Shown here: piece by piece, positions 47,093 to 56,098 of the stretch
Layout: each line of letters starts with the position of its first letter
Position numbering within the stretch: position 1 is the stretch's first letter
Assembly: GCA_963768185.1 (NCBI GenBank)
Contig: CAVYGS010000001.1
Location: forward strand, 186,001 to 250,000
From: Palsa-461 sp963768185
GTDB lineage: Bacteria; Actinomycetota; Acidimicrobiia; Acidimicrobiales; RAAP-2
Length of the DNA stretch: 64,000 bases
Reading direction: 5' to 3'
Program-made: the position numbers and the translations under genes
Notes under the pieces: generated by a model
Database searches by the model: none
What the model saw: only the letters and a program-made list of their open reading frames with translations
What the model was told of the DNA's origin: nothing

Positions 47093-47948
47093 ATGGGCGA
47101 ATTCCTCGTCGTGACCGGGATGTCGGGCGCGGGTCGTTCGACCGTCGGCGGCGGCGCTCGAGGACCTCGGTTGGTTCGTGATCGACAACCTGCCGCCGGC
47201 CCTCATCACCCGGGTGGCCGAGCTGGCCGGGCGGCCCGGCGTGGAGGGCGACCGCATTGCGCTGGTCATCGGGCGGGCGGGCGCCGAGCCCTCCGAGGAC
47301 ATCCCGCCGATCCTCGACACGCTGCGTCACTCCCGTCACCGGGTCCGGGTGCTCTTCCTCGACGCCCCCGACGAGGTGCTCGTGCGGCGCTTCGAGGGGA
47401 CCCGACGGCGCCACCCGCTGGCCGCCGCGGGCGTCGAGGAGTCGATCGCCGACGAGCGCCGGCGTGCTGGAGCCGCTGCGGGCCGAGGCCGACGTCGTCA
47501 TCGAGACCGGTGAGCTCAACGTGAACCAGCTGCGGGCGCGGATCCTCGAGCTCTTCGGCGACGAGCCCGGCGTCCAGTCCATGCGGACCTCGGTCGTCTC
47601 CTTCGGGTTCAAGCACGGGATCCCCCTCGACGTCGACCTGCTCTTCGACTGCCGCTTCCTCCCCAACCCGTACTGGATCGAGAGCCTCCGCCCCCTCAGC
47701 GGCACCGACGACCCGGTGCGCGAGTACGTGCTCGTCCAGCCCGAGACCCAGGGGTTCTTGGACAAGATCGTGGATCTCCTGTTGATGCCTGGAGCCGGCG
47801 TTCGTGCGCGAGGGCAAGTCCTATCTCACGATCGCCTTCGGTGCACCGGGGGCCGACACCGCTCGGTCGTGCTCGCCGAGGCGCTGCAGGACGGCTGGCC
47901 AAGGGCGGGGTCGAGGCCACGGTCTTCCACCGGGACATCGACCGGTGA
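47093..47948 (+). CDS. rapZ: RNase adapter protein RapZ (five frameshifts)
   Basis: A P-loop protein of 284 residues when corrected: extra bases near 47150, 47462 and 47788, missing bases near 47853 and 47898. The Walker A region VVTGMSGAGRSTVAAALEDL, then WFVIDNLPPALI, FLDAPDEVLVRRFEGTRRRH and the C-terminal FGFKHGIPLDVDLLFDCRFL and GCTGGRHRSV are diagnostic. In enteric bacteria RapZ controls GlmS through sRNA decay; its target in actinobacteria is less clear. It lies between uvrC and yvcK as in most actinobacteria, and its stop overlaps the yvcK start. Confidence 0.88.
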
Positions 47949-48824
47949 GCCGAGAACCGGACCCCGAGGTGGTCGCCATCGGCGGGGGCCACGGCACGGC
48001 GGTGACCCTGCGGGCCGCCACCCGCTACGCGCGCCAGGTGACGGCGGTCGTCTCGGTGGCCGACGACGGCGGCTCGAGCGGGCGACTGCGCGAGCTGCTC
48101 GACGTCGTGGCGCTGGGCGACATGCGCAAGTGCCTGGTCGCCCTGGCCGAGCGCGACGCCCCGCTGGCCAAGGCCTTCGAGCACCGCTTCGAGGAGGGGG
48201 AGCTGGCCGGGCACGCGCTCGGCAACCTGATCCTGGCCGGACTCGTCGACGCGACCGGCGATCTGGTGGCCGCCGTCGACGAGGCGGCCCGGCTGCTCGG
48301 CGCGGTCGGCCGGGTCCTGCCGGCCACGACCGAGCCGGTCGTCCTCAAGGCCGACGCCGTGGGGCGGTGGCGAGGTCAAGGGCCAGGTCGCCGTGTCCCA
48401 GGCCGGCCGGATCCGGTCGGTGTCGATCGTGCCGGGCGACGCGTCGCCGCCTCGGTGCGCCCTCGAGGCGATCGCCGCCGCCGACCAGGTGGTCATCGGT
48501 CCGGGCTCGCTGTTCACGAGCGTGCTGGCCGCCGCCGCGGTGCCAGCGGTAGCCGCCGCGATTACCGACACCGCCGCCCAACGGGTCTTCGTCTGCAACC
48601 TGCGGCCCCAGATCCCCGAGACCCAGGGCTACGACGTTGGCCGTCACGTCTCCGTGCTGGCCGCCCACGGGGTCCTGGTCGATCGGGTGCTGTGCGACAC
48701 CTCGGCCGGGATGGGCCTCGGCATGGTCGAAATTCCAGTCGACGACGTGTCCCTCACTGATCCCGCCGGGCGGGTTCACGATCCTGGCAAACTGGCGGAG
48801 GCGCTGTCGAGTCTGCTCGGATGA
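47945..48824 (+). CDS. yvcK: YvcK/CofD-like gluconeogenesis factor (one frameshift)
   Basis: About 292 residues after removing one G near 48362 (GTG-G-GGC). PEVVAIGGGHGTAVTLRAAT is the nucleotide-binding glycine loop, VSVADDGGSSGRLREL and ALGDMRKCLVAL are the CofD-fold motifs, and VVIGPGSLFTSVLAAAAV and NLRPQIPETQGY follow in the second frame. YvcK proteins bind UDP-sugars and affect wall precursor supply and cell shape. The GTG start overlaps rapZ by 4 bases. The expected next gene, whiA, is absent: gap follows after 76 bp. Confidence 0.88.
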
Positions 48825-48900
48825 GCGCCCGTGAGGGTGAGAACACGCAGTCGCAGGGGGTTCCAGCGACGATGAGGGCAACGGGTCGAGGGTCCAAGCG

Positions 48901-49935
48901 GTGACGGTCCGTGTGGGCGTGAACGGCTTCGGCCGGATTGGCCGCAATTTCCTGCGGGCGGTCCTGGACGCCGACGCCGACATCGAGGTGGTCGCGGTCA
49001 ACGACCTCTCCTCGGCGCAGATCCTCGCCCAGCTGCTCCGCTACGACTCGACCCACGGCCGCCTCCCGGTTCCCGTCACCGTCGACGGCGAGCACCTCAT
49101 CGTCGGCGGGCGGCGCATCGTCGTGCTGTGCGAGCGCGGCTCGAGGGAATTCCCTCCGGAACTGCCCTGGGAGGAACTGGGCGTCGAGGTCGTCATCGAG
49201 TCGACCGGGATCTTCAAGTCGTACTCCCAGGCGAGCGTGCACTTGAAATCAGGGGCCTCGAAGGTCATCGTGACCGCGCCCTCCGAGGACGCGGACGCCA
49301 CGCTCATCGTCGGCGTGAACGACGCCAGCTACGACCCCGCGTTGCACCACGTCATCTCCAATGCGTCGTGCACCACGAACTGCTTCGTGCCGATGGTCAA
49401 GGTCATCGAGGACGCGTTCGGGATCGCCGGCGGGCTCATGACGACGGTGCACGCGTACACCAACGACCAGAACCTGCTCGACCTGCCCCACAGCGACCCG
49501 CGTCGGGCCCGGGCTGCCGCGATCAACATCGTCCCGAACGTGACCGGCGCGGCGCGATCCACCAAGCTGGTCCTCCCGCACATGGCCGGGCGTCTCGACG
49601 GCCAGGCGTTCCGGGTGCCGGTGGCCTGCGGGTCGATCACCGACTTCACGGTGCTCGTGCCGCGCCGCGTCACCGTGGACGAGGTGAACGGCGCATTCAA
49701 GGCGGCGTCGCAGAAGGGCCCGCTGGCCCGGGTGCTCGACTACACCGAGGACCCCATCGTCTCCTCGGACATCTTGGGCAACCCGGCGTCATGCATCTTC
49801 GACCCGAGCCTCACCATGGTGCAGCCGGTCGGCGAGGACCAGACGTTGGTCAAGGCGAACGGTTGGTACGACAACGAGTGGGGGTATTCCAACCGTTTGG
49901 TGGACCTCGTGCTCCTGGTCTCGGCGGCCCGGTGA
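48901..49935 (+). CDS. gap: Glyceraldehyde-3-phosphate dehydrogenase, type I
   Basis: A 344-residue enzyme. The NAD-binding start is RVGVNGFGRIGRNFLRAVLD, and VVAVNDLS with its Asp points to NAD rather than NADP. The catalytic Cys lies in SNASCTTNCFVPM and the His in TVHAYTNDQNLLDLPHSDPR. WYDNEWGYSNRLVDLVLLV is the conserved C-terminus. It oxidises glyceraldehyde 3-phosphate in glycolysis. First gene of the gap-pgk-tpiA-secG run, starting with GTG. Confidence 0.97.
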   Translation: MTVRVGVNGFGRIGRNFLRAVLDADADIEVVAVNDLSSAQILAQLLRYDSTHGRLPVPVTVDGEHLIVGGRRIVVLCERGSREFPPELPWEELGVEVVIESTGIFKSYSQASVHLKSGASKVIVTAPSEDADATLIVGVNDASYDPALHHVISNASCTTNCFVPMVKVIEDAFGIAGGLMTTVHAYTNDQNLLDLPHSDPRRARAAAINIVPNVTGAARSTKLVLPHMAGRLDGQAFRVPVACGSITDFTVLVPRRVTVDEVNGAFKAASQKGPLARVLDYTEDPIVSSDILGNPASCIFDPSLTMVQPVGEDQTLVKANGWYDNEWGYSNRLVDLVLLVSAAR

Positions 49936-49972
49936 GACCGACCCGCCCGTGCGCTTCGGAGGCCGGCGGGCG

Positions 49973-51178
49973 GTGAGCAAGCCAGCGCGCCTCGGGCCGC
50001 TCGCAGGTGTCCCGGTCATGGACGACCTCCCCGACGTCTCGTCGCGGCGCGTGCTCGTGCGCACCGATTTCAACGTCCCGCTGGAGGCCGGCCCAAGCGG
50101 GCCGGTGGTCGCCGACGACTTCCGCATCCGGGCCGCGTTGCCCACGCTGCGCTGGCTCCAAGAGCGCGGGGCTGAGGTGACCGTCTGCTCGCACCTCGGA
50201 CGGCCCGACGGCGCCGTCGACGAGCGCTGGTCGATGGCGCCGGTGGCCGACCGCCTGGAGGAGCTGTGCCCGGGCGTGGAGCTGATGGACAACCTGCGCT
50301 TCGAGCCGGGCGAGAAGGCCAACTCACCCGAGTTCGTCGAACGGCTCGTCTCGGGCTTCGACGCCTACGTCAACGAGGCGTTCGGGGTCGCCCACCGGGC
50401 GCACGCCTCGGTCGTGGGCCCGCCGAGCCACCTGCCGAGCGCGGCCGGGCTTCGCCTGGCGAGAGAGGTCGAGGTCCTGGGCGGTCTCCTCGGCTCCCCC
50501 AAGAGCCCCTTCGTCGTCGTGCTCGGGGGGGCAAAGGTGAAGGACAAGCTGGGCGTCCTGCGCGTGCTGGCCCGTCGGGCCGACACCGTCGCGGTGGGTG
50601 GGGCGATGGCCTTCACGTTCCTCGCCGCGCTCGGCTTCGACGTGGGCGCATCGATCGTGGACCTCGATCACATCGAGGAGTGCCGCCAGCTCATGACGCT
50701 TCCCAACACCGCGATCATCCTCCCGGTGGACGTCGTCGCGCTGGAGCCGGGCGGCCGGGCGCTCGGGGACCCAAAGGGCGCGGTCGCCGACGTCGAGGAC
50801 ACCAAGGTGCTCGGCGCCCACATCCCCGATGGCTGGCAGGGGCTGGACATCGGCCCGGAGACGGCGGCGACGTTTGCCGACGCGATCGCCGGCGCGAAGA
50901 CGGTGTTCTGGAACGGTCCCCTCGGCGCATTCGAGGATGACCGCTTCGCGCGGGGCACCAACGCCGTCGCGCGCGCGGTGGCCGACTGCCCGGGCTGCAC
51001 CGTCGTCGGCGGCGGCGACAGCGTCAGCGCCGTGGACCACCTCGGGCTCGCGGAGCGGATCGACTTCGTCTCGACCGGCGGCGGCGCCTCGCTGGCACTC
51101 CTCGAGCACGGCGACCTGCCGGCCTTGGCCGCCCTGCCGCGACGCGCCCAACGCCCCACGCGCCTGAGACGCCCGTGA
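49973..51178 (+). CDS. pgk: Phosphoglycerate kinase
   Basis: A 401-residue enzyme that makes ATP from 1,3-bisphosphoglycerate. N-domain substrate motifs are RVLVRTDFNVPLE and CSHLGRPDG with VDERWSMAPVADRL. The C-domain nucleotide site shows VVVLGGAKVKDKLGVL, VFWNGPLGAFE and TVVGGGDSVSAVDHLG. I chose GTG 49973 because GGAGG lies 10 nt before it; the frame could begin at GTG 49949. The stop overlaps the tpiA GTG start. Confidence 0.96.
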   Translation: MSKPARLGPLAGVPVMDDLPDVSSRRVLVRTDFNVPLEAGPSGPVVADDFRIRAALPTLRWLQERGAEVTVCSHLGRPDGAVDERWSMAPVADRLEELCPGVELMDNLRFEPGEKANSPEFVERLVSGFDAYVNEAFGVAHRAHASVVGPPSHLPSAAGLRLAREVEVLGGLLGSPKSPFVVVLGGAKVKDKLGVLRVLARRADTVAVGGAMAFTFLAALGFDVGASIVDLDHIEECRQLMTLPNTAIILPVDVVALEPGGRALGDPKGAVADVEDTKVLGAHIPDGWQGLDIGPETAATFADAIAGAKTVFWNGPLGAFEDDRFARGTNAVARAVADCPGCTVVGGGDSVSAVDHLGLAERIDFVSTGGGASLALLEHGDLPALAALPRRAQRPTRLRRP

Positions 51179-52017
51179 CCGCGGGGATGACGGCGAAGGT
51201 CGGCGCGCGGGGCAAACGGCCCGGTGGTCGCAAGCCCCTCGTCAGCGCCAACTGGAAGATGCACCACGACCACACCGTCGCCCTGCACACCGTGCGGGAC
51301 CTCGGGTTGCGCCTGCATGCCGAGGACACCGCGTCGGTCGAGGTCTCGGTCCACCCGCCGTTCAGTGACCTGCGCACCGTCCAGGTGCTCGTCGAGGGCG
51401 AGGCGCTCCCCATCGCGCTGGGCGCCCAGCACTGTCACACCGACGACGAGGGCGCGTTCACCGGCGAGGTCTCCGCCCCGATGCTGGCTCGCCTCGGCGT
51501 GCGCTATGTGATCGTCGGACACTCAGAGCGCCGGCGGCTCTTCGGGATGACCGACGAGCAGGTGGCCCTCACCCTGGGCGCCGTCCGGCGCCACGCCATG
51601 GTCCCGATCCTGTGTGTGGGCGAGACCGCCGAGGAGCGTGACGCCGGGTCGACCGAGGCGCGTCTCAGTTCGCAGCTGGACAGCGCGCTGGCGGCGCTAA
51701 ACCCGGAGGAGATGGCCACGCTGGTGGTGGCCTACGAGCCGATCTGGGCCATCGGCACGGGCCGTGCGGCGACGGCCGTGGACGCCGCCGACGCGGCCGC
51801 CTTCATCCGCATGACGGTCACCGAGCGGGGCGGGCCGGCGGCGGGGGAGGGGGTCCGGGTCCAGTACGGCGGGTCGGTGAACCCGCAGAACGCTGCCGAC
51901 TTCTTGTCCGAGCCGGACATCGACGGGCTCCTGGTCGGGGGGGCCAGCCTGCAGGCCGCCGAGTTTGCCGAGGTCATCCGGGCCGTCGGTGGCTGCTACC
52001 GTTCACCTACCACCTGA
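51175..52017 (+). CDS. tpiA: Triosephosphate isomerase
   Basis: A 280-residue TIM barrel, about 25 longer at the N-terminus than typical. Catalytic residues are visible: Lys in VSANWKMHHD, His in VIVGHSERRRLFGMTD and Glu in VVAYEPIWAIGTGRAA. Phosphate contacts are VQYGGSVNPQNAAD and GLLVGGASL. It interconverts dihydroxyacetone phosphate and glyceraldehyde 3-phosphate. The GTG start overlaps the pgk stop; a second possible start is the ATG five codons on. Confidence 0.96.
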   Translation: MTAGMTAKVGARGKRPGGRKPLVSANWKMHHDHTVALHTVRDLGLRLHAEDTASVEVSVHPPFSDLRTVQVLVEGEALPIALGAQHCHTDDEGAFTGEVSAPMLARLGVRYVIVGHSERRRLFGMTDEQVALTLGAVRRHAMVPILCVGETAEERDAGSTEARLSSQLDSALAALNPEEMATLVVAYEPIWAIGTGRAATAVDAADAAAFIRMTVTERGGPAAGEGVRVQYGGSVNPQNAADFLSEPDIDGLLVGGASLQAAEFAEVIRAVGGCYRSPTT

Positions 52018-52020
52018 AGC

Positions 52021-52042
52021 GTGACCGCGTCGTCGCGGTCAC
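52021..52042 (+). terminator. Hairpin between tpiA and secG
   Basis: GTGACCGCG at 52021-52029 and CGCGGTCAC at 52034-52042 form a perfect 9-bp stem with a TCGT loop. No T-run follows, so it may be a processing or attenuation site within the operon rather than a full terminator. Confidence 0.5.
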
Positions 52043-52064
52043 GGTCGGCCCGAAGGAGCGAGCG

Positions 52065-52295
52065 GTGCTTACCGTGGTGTACGTCGTCGTCGAGATCATT
52101 TCGGCGTTCGCGCTGGTGTTCTTGATCCTCATGCACAGCGGCAAGGGGGGCGGCCTCTCGGACATGTTCGGTGGCAGCGTCGGCGCTGCGGCCCAGGGCT
52201 CGACGGTCGTGGAGCGCAACCTCGACCGGATCACCGTGACGGTCGCCGTCGTCTTCGCCCTCACCTCGCTCACCTTGGATCTTCGGCTGCAGTGA
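52065..52295 (+). CDS. secG: Protein translocase subunit SecG
   Basis: A 76-residue protein with two membrane helices (VVYVVVEIISAFALVFLILM and ITVTVAVVFALTSLTLDLRL) joined by the conserved loop LMHSGKGGGLSDMFGGSVGA. SecG stabilises SecYE during protein export. An AAGGAG ribosome-binding site precedes the GTG start. Its stop overlaps the GTG of the lipoprotein gene by 4 bases. gap-pgk-tpiA-secG is a standard actinobacterial order. Confidence 0.95.
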   Translation: MLTVVYVVVEIISAFALVFLILMHSGKGGGLSDMFGGSVGAAAQGSTVVERNLDRITVTVAVVFALTSLTLDLRLQ

Positions 52296-54124
52296 GCCAC
52301 CGGGGACGCCACCCGGACGGGTGGCGTCGGGGGGTGGTCCTGGGTTCGGTCCTTCTCGCCCTGGCCGGGACACTCGGCGCGTGCGGATCGAGCGCCGGGT
52401 CGGCCAAGCCTCCGCCGGTCACCTACCTCCCGGCGCAGGGCGGCCTCATCACGGTCGGGATCGACCAGGCCCCGACCGGCTGCAACCCCAACACGGCGAC
52501 CGGTGACACCCTGGCCGACCGCCTCGTGCTGAGCGCGGTCCTCCCGAGCGCGTTCAGCGTCGACGAGACCGGAGCCGCCCAGTACGACCCGGCCCTCATC
52601 GTCTCGGCCGAGCTCCAGTCCACGAACCCCGAGACGGTCGTCTACACCCTCGACCCCAAGGCCGTCTGGTCCGACGGGGTGCCGATCACGGCGAGCGACT
52701 TCATCTACGCGTGGGAGCACCAGCGTTCGGTCCCGATCAACGTGATCGGGGGCGACGCGAACGTGTCAACCACCGCTGGCTACGACGACATCGCGACGAT
52801 GACTCCCTCCAACCAGGGCCGGACGCTGACCGTCGTCTTCTCGACCGCCTATGCGGACTGGCAGAGCCTGTTCAGCGACCTCTTGCCCGAGCACGTCTTG
52901 GACAAGGTCGGTTGGAGCCCCGACTGTGACGACGTGGACCCCCAGATCGACCTGTCGGGAGGGCCCTTCGAGATCGCTTCGGTCTCCAAGAGCTCGATCA
53001 TGCTCGTGCGCAACCCGCGCTGGTGGGGCACCGAACCGAAGATCTACCGGCTCCGGTTTCGCATCGCGACCGGTCCCACCGAGCTGGCCCGCTGGCTCCA
53101 CGACGGCAAGATCGACGTGGCCGCCCCCAGCTACTTCACGCCGGGCTTCCTGGCCGCGGTGAGCTCGCTTTCGACGATCCGCAGCGACGTCCACATCTCC
53201 AACACGTTCTTGGAGCTCGAGTTCGCCACCGCCGGGCCACTCACCTCCGAGCCGCTCGTCCGCGACGCCGTCGCCTACGCGATCGACCGCCAGCAGCTGA
53301 CCGACCGCGTGGTCGGGTGGGCGGACGCCAACATCGCACCGGCGACGAGTCACCTTTACGCGCAGTCCCAGACCGCGTACCCCGCAACGCCGGCACCCGT
53401 GCCCATCAACGCGACGACAACGACGACCACGACGCCCACATCGGCGGTGATCTCGGCCGCGACGTTCCCGACCGGTGCGGACCCCGACACCGTCCTCCAG
53501 GACATGGTCAGCGCGGGGTACCTGCGCAACCCGTCCGGCGATTGGGTGAACCAGGCCGGTCACCTGTTCACGCTGAAGCTCGCCGTGGACGTGGGGGACG
53601 GTTGGGCCGCCCAGACCGCCCCGCTCCTGGTCGAACAGCTGAAGGACGAGGGCATCACCGTCCAGACGATCGATGAGCCCGATGCCACCTCGGCCGGGGT
53701 CCAACTCCAGGCGGGCGACGTCGACCTGGCGCTGATCCCGCTCCACACGAGCCCGTTCCCGAGCGCGGCGAGCGCCTGGTATTCGCCGTTGCTCGACTTT
53801 GTCGGCGGGACCGGGGCCCAGGACTGGAGCGACTACAACGCGACGAAGGTCGACAACCTCTTCACCCAGGCCTCCAGCGAGCTCGATCCGGTCACCGCCC
53901 AGCCCCTCTACAGCGAGATCGACGCGCAGCTGTGGGCCGACATGGTGACGATCCCGCTCTTCGCCGAGCCCGACGCGCTGGCCTGGACCGACTTCGTCAC
54001 CGGGATCACACCGGGGTCCTACACGCCGGGCCTGCTCTCGACGCTCCTCCAATGGGCGAGGCTCGTGAAGGAGCCCTCTTCGTACAGCGGAACGCCGACC
54101 ATTCCTCCTGGTGGAGGCGTTTGA
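52292..54124 (+). CDS. Peptide/oligopeptide ABC transporter substrate-binding lipoprotein (SBP family 5)
   Basis: A 610-residue exported protein. The signal VVLGSVLLALAGTLGACGSS ends in the lipobox LGAC, so Cys about 36 is lipidated. The fold is that of family 5 solute-binding proteins: PASAFSV-like start, DPKAVWSDGVPITASDFIYA, then ISNTFLELEFATAGPLTSEP and VRDAVAYAIDRQQLTDRVV. A Thr-rich run (about eight in a row) sits in a loop near 370. No permease or ATPase genes are next to it, so it may serve a distant transporter. Translationally coupled to secG. Confidence 0.88.
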   Translation: MSHRGRHPDGWRRGVVLGSVLLALAGTLGACGSSAGSAKPPPVTYLPAQGGLITVGIDQAPTGCNPNTATGDTLADRLVLSAVLPSAFSVDETGAAQYDPALIVSAELQSTNPETVVYTLDPKAVWSDGVPITASDFIYAWEHQRSVPINVIGGDANVSTTAGYDDIATMTPSNQGRTLTVVFSTAYADWQSLFSDLLPEHVLDKVGWSPDCDDVDPQIDLSGGPFEIASVSKSSIMLVRNPRWWGTEPKIYRLRFRIATGPTELARWLHDGKIDVAAPSYFTPGFLAAVSSLSTIRSDVHISNTFLELEFATAGPLTSEPLVRDAVAYAIDRQQLTDRVVGWADANIAPATSHLYAQSQTAYPATPAPVPINATTTTTTTPTSAVISAATFPTGADPDTVLQDMVSAGYLRNPSGDWVNQAGHLFTLKLAVDVGDGWAAQTAPLLVEQLKDEGITVQTIDEPDATSAGVQLQAGDVDLALIPLHTSPFPSAASAWYSPLLDFVGGTGAQDWSDYNATKVDNLFTQASSELDPVTAQPLYSEIDAQLWADMVTIPLFAEPDALAWTDFVTGITPGSYTPGLLSTLLQWARLVKEPSSYSGTPTIPPGGGV

Positions 54125-54195
54125 GCCCGAGGATGGAATTTCGGTGTCGACTAGAGTCGTCGGACACCTCGGCAAGCGCTGCGCTTGCCGAGCGG

Positions 54196-54279
54196 GTCGG
54201 AGTGGCGGAATAGGCAGACGCGCCAGCTTGAGGGGCTGGTGCCCGCAAGGGCATGGGGGTTCAAGTCCCCCCTCCGACA
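54196..54279 (+). tRNA. tRNA-Leu (anticodon GAG)
   Basis: Acceptor GTCGGAG at 54196-54202 pairs with CTCCGAC at 54272-54278; discriminator A is at 54279. The anticodon arm CCAGC-TTGAGGG-GCTGG gives GAG, reading CUC. A long variable arm (GTGCCCGCAAGGGCAT) is present. Its last 14 bases are part of the 15-bp core duplicated at 59693-59707. Confidence 0.96.
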
Positions 54280-55940
54280 CGCGACAACCCCACGCGGAGG
54301 GACGCGATGACCTTTTCGCCCTCCTCGCTGCGGTGATAGCGAAGACAGACACCGGCGGCGCGGTACACGCGCTGCCGTTCTGCGCTGTCTGAGTGGGCCA
54401 AGAGGGCGGTCAGGCCGCCTACACCTTCGAGGAGTTCGTGCACCTCTCGTCCGCTCAACAGATGGGGTTCAGCGCCCTTGTAGGTGTCGATGACGGCAGT
54501 GGCTGCAGCGAGCTCAACTTGAGCGGCCCGGGTGCGCTCGGTGACGAGAACCGGGTCCAGGCCGGCGTCCAGCGCAGCGAGGTATTGATCGAGCTTCTTT
54601 CGCGCTTCGTGGGCCTGACGGCGCGCCAGGCGAAGTTCGGCGGGCTCGCTGGATTGATGGTTGTCGGCATCGAGAATGGCCGCCACCGTGGCATCGAGGC
54701 GTTCGGGTGAGGACAGGTCCGCCAGCCACTCGTCGACCGCCGGCAGGACCCGGTGCTCGGCCACGAAGAGGGTCTTGGGGTGACCGTCGTCGCCCGGGTA
54801 GTCGTTCCGGTAGGTGCACTGGTAGCCGATCCTCTCCGCACCACCCCTGCGCTTCACCGTGTGGCCGTGCATTCTCCGTCCGCAGCGGGCGCAGATCAGG
54901 AGGCCGCGCAGGGCGTAGCGCGTGTGTTGGGGCCGATCGGGGCGTGGCCCGGGCGTCGCCGGGGCCCGGTCTGTCTGCGCTTGACGCCAGACCGGCTCGC
55001 TCACGATTGCGGGCACGGTGCCCTCCGCCTCGACCACCTCGGAGGCCGGCGCCGGGGACATCCGGGTGACGTTGCCGGCGGCGGGGTCATTCACGTCGAA
55101 GAGGCGTTCGACCTTGCGGTAGCGCCCGTAAATGCCCTGCCCCTTGTACTTCGGGTTCATGACGATGGCTCGGACCGCGCCGAGCGACCAGGCCCGTCCG
55201 AGACGGTGCGGGTTTCGCTCCCGGTCGGCCGCGGAGGGGCAGGGGAACCCTTGCTCGCTCAAGCGAGCGGCGATGGTCCGGAAGCCGACGCCTTCCACCC
55301 GCCAGGCGAAGATCAGCTGCACCACCTTGGAGGTCTCAGGATCGACGGCCAGATTGGTCTGTTGGACGCCCTGGCGGGCCTTCTCCGGGTTCGGGTGCGG
55401 CACGCCGGTACGCACGAGTTGGTACCCGTACGGCGGTCGTCCGCCGAGGTAGCGACCCTCGGGCGCCATGGCCTTCATAGAAGTCCGCACCCGTACCCGG
55501 AGACGGTTGCGCTCAGCCTTGCTCAGGCCGCCGAACAACGACATGAGGAGATCGTGTGCCTCGGACTCGGGATCGACGGGACCGCCGACTTCGGGCACCC
55601 AGAGCTGGACGCCCCAGTGTGCGAGCTGCGGCAGGATGTTCTGCACCTGGCCCGCTGACCCGAAGGCTCGCTGAGGCTCTCCGACGACGATCCCTGTCCA
55701 GCCCCGAGCGGGGTTGGGCAGTTGTGCGATGAGTCGGGCCGCTTCGGGACGCCGGGGCCAGGGAACGGACCGAGAGACGTCGGTGTCGTGGGTGACCGAC
55801 ACGATCTGCGCCCGCCCGACGATCAGGGCACTGGCGCGGGAAAGCTGCCAACGCAAGCTCTCCTCGGGGTTTTGTTGGTCGTCGGTGGAGGTCCGGCAAT
55901 AAGCGGTGAGTGGGATGAGCGGATCCGAGGTCGACGTCAT
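54261..55940 (-). CDS. Large serine recombinase (integrase of the element)
   Basis: A 559-residue resolvase/invertase-type recombinase. The N-terminal catalytic domain has LTAYCRTSTDDQQNP with Ser18 as nucleophile, and GIVVGEPQRAFGSAGQ and LMSLFGGLSKAERNRLRVRV. The recombinase domain (PYGYQLVRTG through IVMNPKYKGQGIYGRYRKV) is followed by a zinc ribbon (LICARCGRRMHGHT, then GYQCTYRNDY) and a coiled coil near 420-470. The frame ends inside the tRNA gene: the last codons (VGGGT and stop) are antisense to the tRNA T-arm, so the integrated state defines the C-terminus. The 53-residue gene just upstream overlaps its start (ATGA), so the two form an operon. Confidence 0.93.
   Translation of the reverse strand: MTSTSDPLIPLTAYCRTSTDDQQNPEESLRWQLSRASALIVGRAQIVSVTHDTDVSRSVPWPRRPEAARLIAQLPNPARGWTGIVVGEPQRAFGSAGQVQNILPQLAHWGVQLWVPEVGGPVDPESEAHDLLMSLFGGLSKAERNRLRVRVRTSMKAMAPEGRYLGGRPPYGYQLVRTGVPHPNPEKARQGVQQTNLAVDPETSKVVQLIFAWRVEGVGFRTIAARLSEQGFPCPSAADRERNPHRLGRAWSLGAVRAIVMNPKYKGQGIYGRYRKVERLFDVNDPAAGNVTRMSPAPASEVVEAEGTVPAIVSEPVWRQAQTDRAPATPGPRPDRPQHTRYALRGLLICARCGRRMHGHTVKRRGGAERIGYQCTYRNDYPGDDGHPKTLFVAEHRVLPAVDEWLADLSSPERLDATVAAILDADNHQSSEPAELRLARRQAHEARKKLDQYLAALDAGLDPVLVTERTRAAQVELAAATAVIDTYKGAEPHLLSGREVHELLEGVGGLTALLAHSDSAERQRVYRAAGVCLRYHRSEEGEKVIASLRVGLSRVGGGT
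54266..54280. repeat. Attachment core at the tRNA end (att site, left)
   Basis: TCCCCCCTCCGACAC covers the T-arm/acceptor end of tRNA-Leu(GAG) plus one base. An identical copy is at 59693-59707, bounding the serine-recombinase element. Confidence 0.85.
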
Positions 55941-56098
55941 GCGGCCTTCTCGGGACGTTCGGCCCGCCGGGCGAGAGCCACCCGGACAAGCTGGGCCAGG
56001 GCGACGGCCAGATCAATGGTGAGGGACGGCGGGTCTTTCGCCTCGAAGACGATCTTCTCCTCGTCGCTCACGGTAGCCACCCGGTAGAGCTGCAGCAT
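55937..56098 (-). CDS. Small protein coupled to the serine recombinase
   Basis: A 53-residue protein (MLQLYRVATVSDEEKIVFEA start, Arg-rich end) whose stop overlaps the recombinase ATG by 4 bases. The ATG at 56098 is the most sensible start; the frame stays open to 56332 but that part is low in protein character. I know no family. Its coupling makes it a candidate helper or directionality factor for the recombinase, which is inference only. Confidence 0.55.
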   Translation of the reverse strand: MLQLYRVATVSDEEKIVFEAKDPPSLTIDLAVALAQLVRVALARRAERPEKAA

